Below, piece by piece: positions 17,605 to 26,716 of a DNA stretch of 64,000 bases. The stretch spans positions 1,116,001 through 1,180,000 of the forward strand of contig CAVWNR010000001.1 in NCBI GenBank assembly GCA_963756525.1. Reading direction: 5' to 3'. Every line of letters begins with the position of its first letter. Positions within the stretch are counted from its first letter, which is position 1. Position numbers and translations under genes: made by a program. Below the pieces are notes generated by a model. That model made no database searches, had not been told where the DNA came from, and saw only the letters and a program-made list of their open reading frames with translations. The DNA is from CAVWNR01 sp963756525. GTDB taxonomy: Bacteria; Actinomycetota; Actinomycetes; Mycobacteriales; Jatrophihabitantaceae.

Positions 17605-17906
17605 GCGGAGGTCGGCTTTCGGTCGATGCCGACACGCTGGTTGCTCGCCGGATCCCTACCGAGCATGACGCGTCGACGCCGTTCGCACCAACGACGCTTC
17701 GCGAGCCCACACCCGGCCGAGAGCGGTCCGCCCGGGCATCCGGCGATCGGGCAGATCGCGGCGCGGCGCGCTGACACTCCGCGGTGTGCCTTTGACGAGT
17801 AGAGTCGGCGGCACCGCCGGGCTCCTCGTCGCTGATGTCGGGTCAGCCTCGGCGCACGTCGACCGTCTCGCAGCCGTAGACGGCCGGTCCAGGAGGCTAC
17901 CCCAGC
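17605..17906. other. Intergenic region without a supported gene
   Basis: About 300 bp between the divergent desaturase and small wHTH gene. Only short basic frames occur, none with a ribosome site or family pattern. It presumably holds both promoters; AGGAGG at 17891-17896 belongs to the following gene. Confidence 0.6.
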
Positions 17907-18140
17907 ATGAACCTTGATCAGCACATCCTGCAGGTGCTCGCTGCGCCGAAGGCCGGCGCACGGACGGTGACCATCGGCGACCTCGCGCGCCGGTTCGGCC
18001 TCAGCCCGACCGTCATCCTTCCGGCGGCGCACAGGCTGGTTGACGGCGGACTCGCGATGCCGACGATGGTCGATGTTCGCGGCGTGCCGACGCTGCGTGG
18101 CCTGCTGCCCGTGCCGGTAGGCACATCCGCCACAAAATAG
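17907..18140 (+). CDS. Small winged-helix-type protein
   Basis: A 77-residue protein with ATG ten bases after AGGAGG. The pattern VTIGDLARRFGLSPTVILPAAHRLVDGGLA looks like a helix-turn-helix followed by a wing (PTMVDVRGVPTLRGLLPVP). It could be a small transcription factor or a subunit-like domain. No partner gene can be assigned because the kinase gene after it is broken. Confidence 0.6.
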   Translation: MNLDQHILQVLAAPKAGARTVTIGDLARRFGLSPTVILPAAHRLVDGGLAMPTMVDVRGVPTLRGLLPVPVGTSATK

Positions 18141-18217
18141 CCAGCCGCTCACTCGGGACCCTGCGCGGACCGGGCCCGCTGCACGCGGGAGCAATTACTG
18201 CCACTGCGGGGCCTTAG

Positions 18218-19207
18218 GAAGCGACCGGCGCCACCGCTGCCGCCCTGATCGTCACCGTTGTCGCCGAATGGGCCACCGTCACCGGCCGGGGCCAGTTCGC
18301 CGCCCCGACACCGGACCAGCTGCGCTCGGCGCTGTGGCTGCTGCAGCTCTTTCTCGCCGTCGCTGCGCTCGCCGCGCTGGTCTGCGCCGCCGAGGTCGCG
18401 CGCGCGTACCGGGCCGAGCAGGCGCGCCTGGTCAGCGAGCTTGCCGAACGCGAAGCCCGACAGGCCCTGCGCAACGCCCGCGCCGCCGAACGCGCCCGAC
18501 TGGCGCGCGAACTGCATGACAACGTCTCCCAGGCCCTGTTCGCCAGCGCGCTGCACGCCCGCTCCGCCCAGAAGCAGCTCGCCCGCAGCGGCCTGGACGC
18601 CCCGAAGCTGGACGGCGACCTTACGGCGCTACGCGAGCTGACCGCCACCGCGCTAGCCGAGATGCGCGCGCTCATCTTCGAGCTGCGGCCCGACGCCCTC
18701 GTCCAAGAAGGGCTCGTCGCCGCCGTGCGCCGCCAGGCCGCCGCGGCCGAGGCCCGAACCGGACTGACCATCACGGTCACCGGACCCGAACCGCGGCTGC
18801 CGCTCGACCCAGCCGCCGAGGAACACTTGTACCGCATCGCGCTGGAAGCCGTGCACAACGCCGTCAAACACGCCGACGCGTCCACCCTGAGCATTCACAT
18901 CACCCACCTCGGAGACGCGGTGGAGCTGACGGTCACCGATGACGGCGTCGGGTTCGACCCCACCCGGGCCGACCCGGACCGTTACGGTATGCGCACGATG
19001 CGTGAACGCGCCGTGGCCGCAGGCGCCGCTCTTGACCTGATCGGCCGGCCCGGCGTGGGCACGACCGTGCGCTGCCGGATGCCTGCCACGGCTGAGCTCG
19101 ACTCAGCCCCGCGCCCGGAGGCGTATCTCGCTGTGCATGCAGGCCCGGGCAGACCTATGGGAGTCCGCCAGCCGGGCCAGCGAGCGAACGAGCCAGATCC
19201 GTTGTAG
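18218..19207 (+). pseudogene. 5'-truncated MASE1-type sensor histidine kinase
   Basis: In one frame from 18218 the sequence reads as the tail of a MASE1 membrane sensor (LWLLQLFLAVAALAALVCAAEVARA), a HisKA_3 dimerisation helix with the phospho-His (ERARLARELHDNVSQAL), and a HATPase domain (NAVKHA, DDGVGFDP, YGMRTMRERA, GVGTTVRC). A stop codon (18215-18217) lies immediately upstream and the frame has no ATG before 18662, which is after the catalytic His, so the N-terminal membrane domain and start are lost. No response regulator follows. Internal initiation at 18662 would give only the ATPase part. Confidence 0.75.
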
Positions 19208-19275
19208 AAGTCGCACGAACGTGGGTTCGCCACCGATCGCGCAGGCCCGCGCCGCAGCGGCCCACTTTCCCGCGG

Positions 19276-20355
19276 TCACGGATCGCGGCGATCGGGCTTG
19301 GCCCAGATTCCCCTTTCTTGGAGAAGCTCGATCTGCTTGCGCGTGACGTGCTCGCGATACTCGGCGTGCCGGTACGGCGGACGGTCGAGATAGATGCCCT
19401 TGGGGTAGATCGGTTGCTCGTAGATGAGTTGGTACTGCTCGGTGGTCAAGTCCTTCATCCAGTTATCCCACTGGGCGGACTGTCGGAAGTGGCGTAGGCC
19501 CTCGACATCGATGACGCCCGCGATCCAGGTGGAGCCAGCGCCGTACGGTACCTCGGTGACGACCTGGCCGCGGTAGTCGATGATCTGCGATCCGCCGGAG
19601 AAGGTATCGATCGGCACGGTTTCCTCGGCGTCGAGGTAGTAGGTGCCCAGGTTCATGCCGATGACGTACATATTGTTGTCCAGGGCGCGTGCCCGGTTCT
19701 GCACCGAGAACATGCCGCTCATGACGCCCGGCGCTGGGTACGGGCCGCGGTAGGCGATCTCACAGCCGTTCATTGCCAGTCCTCGGGCGTTCTCCGGATA
19801 CGACGCCTCGTTCGCCATCATGATTCCGATCCGGCCGATCTCCGTGTCGGCGACCGGATAAAATGCGTTCAGATCCCGTCCGTACAACTCGATCCATCGG
19901 TCCCATACGTTGTGCGGCGTGACCGAATGCTCGACCGGCAACAGGGGCACCAACTTGTGGTGCTTGAGAATGACGGCGCCATCCCCCGGTTCGATGACGA
20001 AGCCCACGTTGAAGAAGTAGCCGGGGAACTCTGGATGACGCGCCTTGGCCTGAGCTACTACGAACGCATGGAATTCGCGGGCCAATCCCCCGAGGTAATC
20101 CGTCTCTGGGCCCGGGATGTCGATGGCGCACTCACGTGCGTACTCCTCGTGATCCCAGTCGAACACCTCGTCGGTGAACCCTTGCAGACCACCTTCCGGA
20201 ATACAGATCAGCCGCACCGGCAGATCCATGCCCGAGAGCCAGGAAGCCGCCCGGCATAGATGCGTGATGTGTTCGAGATTCCACCGGATTTCCTCGCGAC
20301 GGCGTATGCCCCGCGTCGTCTGAACGAGGCCGACGGCTTGGTAGGGCTCGATCAT
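19276..20355 (-). CDS. Nitrilase-superfamily protein lacking the catalytic cysteine
   Basis: A 359-residue protein with the aliphatic amidase/nitrilase fold. Glu 54 (CIPEGG) and Lys 134 (HHKLVP) of the Glu-Lys-Cys triad are present, but where amidases have the nucleophile (ICxDGNYPE) this protein has Ala 181 in MMANEASYPE. The rest of the segment aligns without gaps, so the position is not in doubt. Hydrolysis by the usual thioester route should be impossible. It may be a binding or scaffold protein, or use another residue. The ATG at 20355 lies seven bases after AAGGAG. No obvious operon partner. Confidence 0.82.
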   Translation of the reverse strand: MIEPYQAVGLVQTTRGIRRREEIRWNLEHITHLCRAASWLSGMDLPVRLICIPEGGLQGFTDEVFDWDHEEYARECAIDIPGPETDYLGGLAREFHAFVVAQAKARHPEFPGYFFNVGFVIEPGDGAVILKHHKLVPLLPVEHSVTPHNVWDRWIELYGRDLNAFYPVADTEIGRIGIMMANEASYPENARGLAMNGCEIAYRGPYPAPGVMSGMFSVQNRARALDNNMYVIGMNLGTYYLDAEETVPIDTFSGGSQIIDYRGQVVTEVPYGAGSTWIAGVIDVEGLRHFRQSAQWDNWMKDLTTEQYQLIYEQPIYPKGIYLDRPPYRHAEYREHVTRKQIELLQERGIWAKPDRRDP

Positions 20356-20555
20356 GACCGGCTCCTTCACAGCTGGGCGAGCGGATTCTCGACGATCCTC
20401 CCGCTGCTGCCGGCACCAGGCATAGGCCCGCCATCCGCGTTCGCACGCAGCTACGTTCGCACGGCTTCCGGCCGTGAACCACGCGGTGGCCGCAACCGCG
20501 CTGCGATGATTTGGATCTTGCCGCCCATCGACCGCCGGGACGACCAGCTCGCGCG

Positions 20556-20762
20556 CTACCGGCCGTCGTCGGTAGCGGTCGTTTCGCCGGTCACCTCGTC
20601 CGCGTCCGCCTTTGCAGCTTCGGTCTCTGTGGTCGTCCCGTCTTCGTCGCGCGCGAAAACGTCCTGCCACTTCAAATCGCTGTCCGTCTGGCTCGCGACC
20701 TCCCGCACCATCTGCTCATCGCTTAGCCCCTCCCCAGCGGGGCGGACGTTCTCCTGTTCCAC
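20556..20762 (-). CDS. Small acidic hypothetical protein
   Basis: A 68-residue, strongly acidic protein with GTG start at 20762, seven bases after AGGAG. The first half (GLSDEQMVREVASQTDSDLKWQDVFARD) looks folded; the second is a Glu/Thr/Ala-rich, probably disordered tail. Family unknown. About 200 bp separate it from the nitrilase-like gene with nothing supported between. Confidence 0.5.
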   Translation of the reverse strand: MEQENVRPAGEGLSDEQMVREVASQTDSDLKWQDVFARDEDGTTTETEAAKADADEVTGETTATDDGR

Positions 20763-20835
20763 GAACCCTCTCCTCGCGTGCGGTTGACCCCGGGCCCATA
20801 CCCCGATCAGCCGTTCGGTTAAACGCCGCACAACC

Positions 20836-21006
20836 GTGGTGCTCAACCGTAAGATCACCGTCGCACAGGAGGGCGCGGTCGGTGCTCCTGCTGAGCTCAC
20901 CTATCGCTTGATCGCCGAGGACGAGCACCACCACTCACCGGGCGACGCGATCGCGAGTTCCAAGTCGCTCGCAACCGCCGCGATCCGTGGCCGACAGGCG
21001 GGCTGA
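20836..21006 (+). CDS. Possible small protein
   Basis: A 56-residue ORF from tandem GTG codons at 20836 and 20839 (LNRKITVAQEGAVGAPAELTYRL...). The sequence is plausible for a real protein but has no Shine-Dalgarno site and no recognised family. It ends three bases before the inverted-repeat element at 21009. Confidence 0.25.
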   Translation: MVLNRKITVAQEGAVGAPAELTYRLIAEDEHHHSPGDAIASSKSLATAAIRGRQAG

Positions 21007-21008
21007 GT

Positions 21009-21079
21009 TGATCACGTCTTCCCCGGTTGTGCTCGCCCTGCGGCGGCCCAACCGGTCATTGGCGGGGAAGACGTGATCA
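21009..21079. repeat. 71-bp element with perfect 17-bp inverted repeats
   Basis: TGATCACGTCTTCCCCG at 21009-21025 is repeated exactly in reverse complement at 21063-21079, with 37 bp between. There is no T-run, so it is not a classical terminator. It could be a miniature mobile element, an extragenic repeat or a site for a protein. The surrounding 250 bp contain no intact gene. Confidence 0.8.
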
Positions 21080-21326
21080 GGAAGCTGTTCCGCCGGATCA
21101 GCAGTTCGGCGCCACGTTGCCCCCCCGATAGCTCCGCCCTCCCCGGCGGAGGAGAAGAGGCGTTGCATGGGTAGTACGGACGGCAGCCCGGGAGAACGGT
21201 CCCGCCGACCGATTGCCCGACCCGACCGAGACTTGGAGCACTCGAAGTGAACTGGATCCGCCACCTCCGCTCTTCGCTGCTGCGCCGGACACCGTTGACG
21301 GCCGTGACGGCGGTGACCGCCGCACG

Positions 21327-21584
21327 ATGAGCGACTTCGAAACCGCCGAGAACGTCGGGAAGCTGCCCACCGCGCTCTCGACCGCAGGCGCGCCCCTCGG
21401 GTCGGATCCGACAGTCGGCGAGATCGCCTACTTCACGCCGTGGAACAACTTCGTCGTCTACTACGGCGACCAGCCCTACTACGACGGCACCATCGACATC
21501 GGACGGATCGACAGCGGTCTGAATCCGATCACCACCGCCGGCGACAGCGTCCAGCTGCGTATCACCCGCGTCGACCAGCCGTAA
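21327..21584 (+). pseudogene. C-terminal part of a cyclophilin-like domain protein
   Basis: The 85-residue frame matches the second half of the bacterial cyclophilin-like family: ENVGKLPTALSTAGAP, VGEIAYFTPWNNFVVYYGDQ, YYDGTIDIGRIDSGL and a final beta strand VQLRITRVD. Family members begin about 45 residues earlier with strands that are absent here, and the upstream frame is unrelated. A truncated remnant is likeliest; expression as a short protein cannot be excluded. Confidence 0.55.
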
Positions 21585-21621
21585 CCGACCGACCAGTTCC
21601 CGACCCACGAAGGAGACACAG

Positions 21622-22644
21622 ATGCGTGGCGTAGTACTGCATGCCCCTGGCGACGTCCGAGTCCAAGACCGGGACGACCCCAAGATCGTCGAACCGACCG
21701 ATGCGGTCATCCGCGTCGCGGCGGCCTGCATCTGCGGGTCGGATCTGTGGCCCTACCGCGGGATCGAAGCGGTGACCGGACCGGCCCCGATGGGCCATGA
21801 ATACGTTGGCATCGTGGAGGAGGTCGGCAGCGAGGTCGCGACGATCGAGCCTGGTCAGTTCGTGGTCGGCTCGTTCTTCGCCTCCGACAACACCTGCGAG
21901 ATCTGCCAAGCCGGCTACCAGTCCCGCTGCGTGCACGCCGAACTGATGGGCGCGATCGGCACCCAGGCACAGTACGCGCGCGTCCCGCTGGCCGATGGCA
22001 CCCTCGTCGCCACCCCGGAACTGCCCGGGCCGGAGCTGATCCCGTCGCTGCTGGCCGCCTCGGACGTGCTGGGCACCGGCTGGTTCGCCGCGGTTGCCGC
22101 CGAGGCCGGCCCGGGCAAGACGGTTGCGGTGGTCGGCGACGGCGCGGTTGGGCTGCTCGGCGTGCTCGCCGCCCGGGAGTTGGGCGCGCAGCGGATCATC
22201 GCCATGAGCCGGCACGCCGACCGGCAGGCGCTGGCCCGCGAGTTCGGCGCCACCGACATCGTCGCCGAACGTGGCGACGCGGGTGTGGCCAAGATCAAGG
22301 ACCTCACCGGCGGCCTCGGCGCGCACTCGGTCATCGAAGCGGTCGGCACCCAGGAGTCGATGATGCAGGCCATCCGCGCCACCCGCCCCGGCGGGCACAT
22401 CGGTTACGTGGGCGTCTCCCACGACGTGGCGCTGCCCGGCGACGAGCTGTTCTTCGCCGCCGTGCACCTGCACGGCGGCCCGGCGCCGGTACGCCGGTTC
22501 CTGCCCGAGCTGATCGAGCGCATCTGGCGGCGTGAGATCGACCCGGGGAAGGTCTTCGACCTCACCCTGCCGCTCGAGGACGCTGCCACGGGCTACCAGG
22601 CCATGGACCAGCGCCACGCCATCAAGGCACTGCTCACCATTTGA
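21622..22644 (+). CDS. Zinc-dependent alcohol dehydrogenase
   Basis: A 340-residue medium-chain dehydrogenase. Seen: catalytic zinc residues CICGSD and MGHEYVG, a structural-zinc loop with three Cys (DNTCEIC plus Cys seven residues on; the first Cys is Asp-Asn as in several homologues), NAD(P) fold VVGDGAVGLLGVLAA, and HADRQALAREFGA after it, which often marks NADP use. GAAGGAG lies just before the ATG. It resembles the broad threonine/glutathione-independent dehydrogenase group. A deleted SDR gene follows. Confidence 0.9.
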   Translation: MRGVVLHAPGDVRVQDRDDPKIVEPTDAVIRVAAACICGSDLWPYRGIEAVTGPAPMGHEYVGIVEEVGSEVATIEPGQFVVGSFFASDNTCEICQAGYQSRCVHAELMGAIGTQAQYARVPLADGTLVATPELPGPELIPSLLAASDVLGTGWFAAVAAEAGPGKTVAVVGDGAVGLLGVLAARELGAQRIIAMSRHADRQALAREFGATDIVAERGDAGVAKIKDLTGGLGAHSVIEAVGTQESMMQAIRATRPGGHIGYVGVSHDVALPGDELFFAAVHLHGGPAPVRRFLPELIERIWRREIDPGKVFDLTLPLEDAATGYQAMDQRHAIKALLTI

Positions 22645-22941
22645 ACCCAGCACGCCTGGCGGCAGGCCTGGGCAGTCCGACAAAGGAGCACACAGCCGCA
22701 CGTCCGGTCGCAGCCGCGCAATGGTCTGTCAATGGTTCCTTGCCGCAGCGCGCAGGGTAATGCCACTAAACGATGTAAACGGCGTGGAAAAAATGAAGCC
22801 ACGACCTGGCCATGTACTTATCACCGGGACGTTTTCAGATTTCATCGCCGGGGATTGTCCAACTGACCATCACCGCCGACGGCGACTGACGCCCGAACCC
22901 GATCGCTGATCCGGGCGGCCAAACATCGAAAGGACCCTGCC
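22645..22941. other. Intergenic region, locally A-rich
   Basis: Nearly 300 bp without a supported gene. It contains an unusually A-rich patch around 22766-22798 (TAAACGATGTAAACGG then GGAAAAAATGAAG), unlike the flanks, and ends with GAAAGGA as ribosome site for the SDR remnant. Possibly promoter sequence or a scar of a transferred piece. Confidence 0.5.
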
Positions 22942-23359
22942 ATGAACCCGACGTACGACTTCACTGGCCAAGTCGCGTTCGTCACCGGCGCCAGCTCCGG
23001 GATGGGCCTGGCGACCCCCCGCGCCTTCGCCCAAGCCGGCGCCGCGGTCACCCTCACCGACGTCAACACCGACCCGCTACGCGCGGCCGAGACCGACCTT
23101 CGCGACGCCGGGCACCAAGTGCTGGCCGTGCCGTGCGACGTCGCCGACGAGACGCAGGTCGCCGCGACCGTGCAGGCCTTCGGCAGTCTGGACCTGGCCT
23201 ACAACAACGCCGGCATCCAGTCGCCAATGGTCGACGCCGCCGACGAGCCCGCCGAGGTTTTCGACCGGGTAAATGCGATCAACCTGCGTGGCATCTGGGC
23301 CAGCATGAAACACCGCGCGGGGCGCGCTGCCCGTCGACGGCGGCTACACCGCACGCTGA
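22942..23359 (+). pseudogene. Short-chain dehydrogenase with internal deletion
   Basis: The start is intact (SD site, ATG, VAFVTGASSGMGLA glycine motif, DVNTD, CDVADE, LDLAYNNAGIQ) up to NAINLRGIWASMKH. It then jumps, out of frame, to the last residues of an SDR (ALPVDGGYTAR and stop at 23359). About 100 residues with the catalytic Ser and YxxxK are gone, so no activity is expected. Reading on in the original frame gives a meaningless 68-residue tail. Confidence 0.8.
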
Positions 23360-23414
23360 CGGTCGCTTGCGGTCTCGCCACGACAAATGAGCGGGCTTCG
23401 GCGTGCTGGCCTGA

Positions 23415-24572
23415 TCAGTGGTGCACGGCGCGGTGGCGGGCAAGCGCGTCCAGGCCGAAGTCGGCGGTCGGATCTCGCCAGACCGAATGCGCGTGGTTCG
23501 CGTCGCGCTGGGTGTTGTCCCACTCGATGAGCAGCCGCGGGCCCTGCACCCGGTAGTAGTGCGGTGCGCCGGGCTCGATGGGGCCGGCCCAAGCGAGGTG
23601 GACAGCGTCAAGTTCGGCGTCGTCGGCATACCGCGGCAGCGGTGACACCCTGTGCGGAACCCGGTCGAGGTAGGTGCCCAGCAGCGCGCGCAGCATGTGC
23701 CGCTGCTCGGCGTCCAGCTGTGAAGCCGGCACGCCCTTCGGGGCAGGGGTGTACGCGAGCGCGGCATGGTCGGCGTCGCTGCAGCCGGCGGCGGCGTCGA
23801 TGGCGTCGCTCGACGCCTGCAGCTTGGCTTGCTGGACCGGGTCGCTGAATCGCTCGTCGCGCCAGATGCCGGTTAGCGGAATTAGCCGGTCACCTTCGGC
23901 GACGCGGGTGCGGTTGGCGGTGACCACGTCCGACGGTGCATGCGGGAGCAGGACGGCGCGGGCCGCCAGCTCCGCCGGTAGCGACCGGACGATGTCGCGC
24001 GCCAGGTCCTCGACCCGGCCCAGCGGCCGGTTGCGTGCGCCACCGAGCAGCGGGGACACCGCCGGGTCGGCGCCCAGGAAGCACGGCGTGGTGGCCACAA
24101 CTTCGCGGTCGACGATGAGGTTGTTCAGCGAGACGTGGTGACCGCCGAACCGCCAGCCCCACGGTCGCGGCCCGCCCGGCTGCCCGAACACCCGCAAGTA
24201 GTACAGGCCGGGGTCGCGCCCGCGCTCGCGGTCGAACCGTGCGGTGAACCCCTCGACCTGGTCCAGCACGTTCTCCAGGCCGATGATCGTCGCAACGGTG
24301 ACGTAGCCCGGGCTGGACAGCCCCGTGCCCACCAGCCGCATGGCCGCACGCTGCTGCGCGGGACGCTGCTGGTGCAACGTCAGCCCGCCGTGGTCGGTCG
24401 GGGTGTAGAACCAGCGCCGCCGCTCGGCGTCGCTGCCCTCATCGGCCGGGACGGCACCGGACGCGACCGCCCGCTGCCCGGCATCGAGCATCTCCAGCCA
24501 GGCGGCCGCCGCCTCGGCCATGCCGGCCGCGACCACCCGAGCGGCACCGCGGTCGATAGCGGCAACACCCAT
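23415..24572 (-). CDS. DUF3500 family protein
   Basis: A 385-residue cytosolic protein. The DUF3500 hallmarks are present: WFYTPTDHGGLTL, PWGWRFGGHHVSLN, and near the end LIEWDNTQRDANHAHSVWRD followed by DFGLDALARH. The conserved His, Asn and Asp residues look like a metal-dependent active site, but no reaction has been established that I know of. It converges with the SDR remnant. Confidence 0.85.
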   Translation of the reverse strand: MGVAAIDRGAARVVAAGMAEAAAAWLEMLDAGQRAVASGAVPADEGSDAERRRWFYTPTDHGGLTLHQQRPAQQRAAMRLVGTGLSSPGYVTVATIIGLENVLDQVEGFTARFDRERGRDPGLYYLRVFGQPGGPRPWGWRFGGHHVSLNNLIVDREVVATTPCFLGADPAVSPLLGGARNRPLGRVEDLARDIVRSLPAELAARAVLLPHAPSDVVTANRTRVAEGDRLIPLTGIWRDERFSDPVQQAKLQASSDAIDAAAGCSDADHAALAYTPAPKGVPASQLDAEQRHMLRALLGTYLDRVPHRVSPLPRYADDAELDAVHLAWAGPIEPGAPHYYRVQGPRLLIEWDNTQRDANHAHSVWRDPTADFGLDALARHRAVHH

Positions 24573-24738
24573 GCCCGCAACTTACCGGTATGCCCGCTCA
24601 CCGAGACCCGAGATGCGCCGCACTCGCCGATCGTCGCCGTAGCAACCCTTGACGGTGGGCTTGTTGGCGCGCACTCTTGCGGCAGACGGGGCCAGCTGGC
24701 CTCATGGGGGCGTCCTTCTTCCGGGAGGCGCTTTCTCC

Positions 24739-25923
24739 ATGTTCGGCAATGTGCATGCTGCGCGGCAGCGGTCGGCGTGGACCCGGATCCTGACCGTGCT
24801 CTCGGCATTGGGTCTGTGCGCGGTGGTCATTGTGGCCGGGGCCGTCCCGGCGGCCGCGTCCTCGACTTCGCGTGGCGCCTTGCTCGATGACCCCGCCCCG
24901 TCGATCAGCGGCTCGCCCCCGTCGGGGACGGTCGGTACCCCCTACAGCTACGCCTTCACGGTGACAGGCGACCCGACGCCAACGGTCGATCCCAACGGGC
25001 AGGCGGTCGCGAGCGGCGGCGGGTACCTCGGCCCCTGCGGATTTGCGGGCTCTCGCGGACCGAGCCTTGGGCTGCCGCCCGGGCTGACCCTCTCGTCCGC
25101 CGGGGTGCTTTCCGGAACCCCGACCACGGCGGGCCAGTACACCTTCACGCCCGAGGCGACCAACACGGAAGGCACCACGTACGGCAGTCAGGTGTACATC
25201 ACGATCGCGCCTGCCACGGCCGCCGCCGTTAGGGTCTCAGGCGGCAACCTGCAGACAGCGGCACCCGGGACGGCGTTCACTCAGCCCCTGTCGGTGACCG
25301 TCACGGACGCCTCCGGGCACCCGGTGGTCGGCCGCACGGTCACCTTCACCGTCACCTCCGGTGCGGCGACATTTCCGTCGCTGACCCCGCCGTCGTGCAC
25401 GGCGCCTACTGCAACGGCCACCACGAATAGCAGTGGCATTGCCACCTCGCCAACACTGACCGCTGGAGCGACGGCCGGGTTGGTGACGGTGACCGCCACG
25501 ACCACGAACGCTGACGGCTCCACCGTCGGCACCACGTTCATCGAGCTGGTGGCCCCTTCGAGTTCGTCGCGCGCCGACCTGGCGATCTCACTTTCCGTGC
25601 CAGCCACGCTGAACCGCGGAGCCACCGCGATCGTCACCGTCACAGTCACCAACAACGGACCCTCTGCGGCCAGCGACGTCGCCGCAGCGGTCTACATCCC
25701 GCCCAGCCTCACGGTCACCAACGCCGGCGGCGGAACCACGTATTGGGGATTGACGGTATTCACCACGCCCACCGTTGCGGCGGGCGCAAAGACCACCTTC
25801 ACGCTCACCGTCCACGCCGGTAGTACGGCCGGTCGGTCGATCCTCGGCGCGCTCACCGGCTCACTAACAATCGACCCCAACCTGTACAACAACGTCACCG
25901 TCGCCGTTACCACCGTCAAGTAG
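24739..25923 (+). CDS. Secreted protein with three Ig-like/adhesin-type domains
   Basis: About 394 residues. A basic N-terminus and hydrophobic core (ILTVLSALGLCAVVIVAGAV) ending in AAASS form a Sec signal. Then: a putative Ig domain (GTPYSYAFTVTG, LPPGLTLSSAGVLSGTPT), an invasin-like Big_1 domain (PLSVTVTDASGHPVVGRTVTFTVTSG), and a DUF11/CARDB-like domain (DLAISLSVPATLNRGATAIV, VTNNGPSAASDV). It is Thr/Ser/Val-rich and has no sortase motif or C-terminal anchor, so it is released or non-covalently bound. ATG at 24739 follows GGGAGG; a longer frame from 24649 would bury the signal. Confidence 0.78.
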   Translation: MFGNVHAARQRSAWTRILTVLSALGLCAVVIVAGAVPAAASSTSRGALLDDPAPSISGSPPSGTVGTPYSYAFTVTGDPTPTVDPNGQAVASGGGYLGPCGFAGSRGPSLGLPPGLTLSSAGVLSGTPTTAGQYTFTPEATNTEGTTYGSQVYITIAPATAAAVRVSGGNLQTAAPGTAFTQPLSVTVTDASGHPVVGRTVTFTVTSGAATFPSLTPPSCTAPTATATTNSSGIATSPTLTAGATAGLVTVTATTTNADGSTVGTTFIELVAPSSSSRADLAISLSVPATLNRGATAIVTVTVTNNGPSAASDVAAAVYIPPSLTVTNAGGGTTYWGLTVFTTPTVAAGAKTTFTLTVHAGSTAGRSILGALTGSLTIDPNLYNNVTVAVTTVK

Positions 25924-25992
25924 CGCGCAGCCGCCCAGTTCCGAAACGATCACTCATCGAGGTGGTCGCTCGGCACCGTATTGTCAGCGGTC

Positions 25993-26697
25993 GTGACCAA
26001 GGCCGTGCCAACTGACATCGACGCCGTACTGCTGGATGCCGGGGGCGTCCTCATGTTGCCGGATCCGGGCGCCTTCCGAGCGCGGTTGGCTGCGTTCGGC
26101 GTGGCGCCCGACGACGAAAGTTGCCGGCGTGCCCACTATCTGGGCACGGCCGAGATCGACCGGCTGCGGCGCGCCGACTATGCGCATGCTGACCGGGTGA
26201 TCGCAGCTGCCCTCGGCGTGGATCCGGCCGAGGTCGCGGCGGCGGCGCACGCGATCCATTCGGTCTACATGGACGACCCGTTCGTCCCTATCACCGGCGT
26301 CGGGGAGCCACTGCGCCGACTGCACGAGGCCGGAACGCGCCTGGCGATCGTGTCCAACGCGACCGGCACAGTCGCGGATGACCTGGCGCGGCACCGCATC
26401 TGTGCGGTCGATGCGGTGGATTGCGCCTCGGTCGACGTCGTCATCGACTCGCACGTCGTCGGCGTGGAGAAGCCGGACCCAGCGATCTTCGCGATGGCGC
26501 TGGAGGCGCTTCGGCTGCCGGCCGAGAGATGCGTCTATCTCGGCGATTCCGAGTACTTCGACGTCGGCGGCGCCGAAGCGGCCGGTATCCGGGCGGTACA
26601 CGTGACGCCGTACGCGGAATGCGATGTCGACGGCCACGCGCATGTGCGCTCGGTCCACGAATTCGTCGATCAACTGCTCGGAACGGCCGACAGCTGA
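25993..26697 (+). CDS. HAD-superfamily phosphatase
   Basis: A 234-residue haloacid-dehalogenase-type hydrolase, probably a phosphatase on a small metabolite. Motif I is LLDAGGVLM (Asp nucleophile), motif II IVSNATG, motif III the Lys in VGVEKPDPAIF, motif IV YLGDSEYFDVGGAEAAG. The cap between motifs I and II is a helical type-1 cap. The start may be GTG 25993 or TTG 25981. It converges on the RibA-RibD fusion with 19 bp between stops; dephosphorylating a GTP-cyclohydrolase product would be a fitting role, but this is inference. Confidence 0.85.
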   Translation: MTKAVPTDIDAVLLDAGGVLMLPDPGAFRARLAAFGVAPDDESCRRAHYLGTAEIDRLRRADYAHADRVIAAALGVDPAEVAAAAHAIHSVYMDDPFVPITGVGEPLRRLHEAGTRLAIVSNATGTVADDLARHRICAVDAVDCASVDVVIDSHVVGVEKPDPAIFAMALEALRLPAERCVYLGDSEYFDVGGAEAAGIRAVHVTPYAECDVDGHAHVRSVHEFVDQLLGTADS

Positions 26698-26716
26698 GCC
26701 CTTCCGCGCGATACCG

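Noticed and set aside
21148..21250. 27-codon frame starting MGSTDGSPGERS after GAGG
   Set aside because: Very short, ends before the cyclophilin-like remnant and has no family support.
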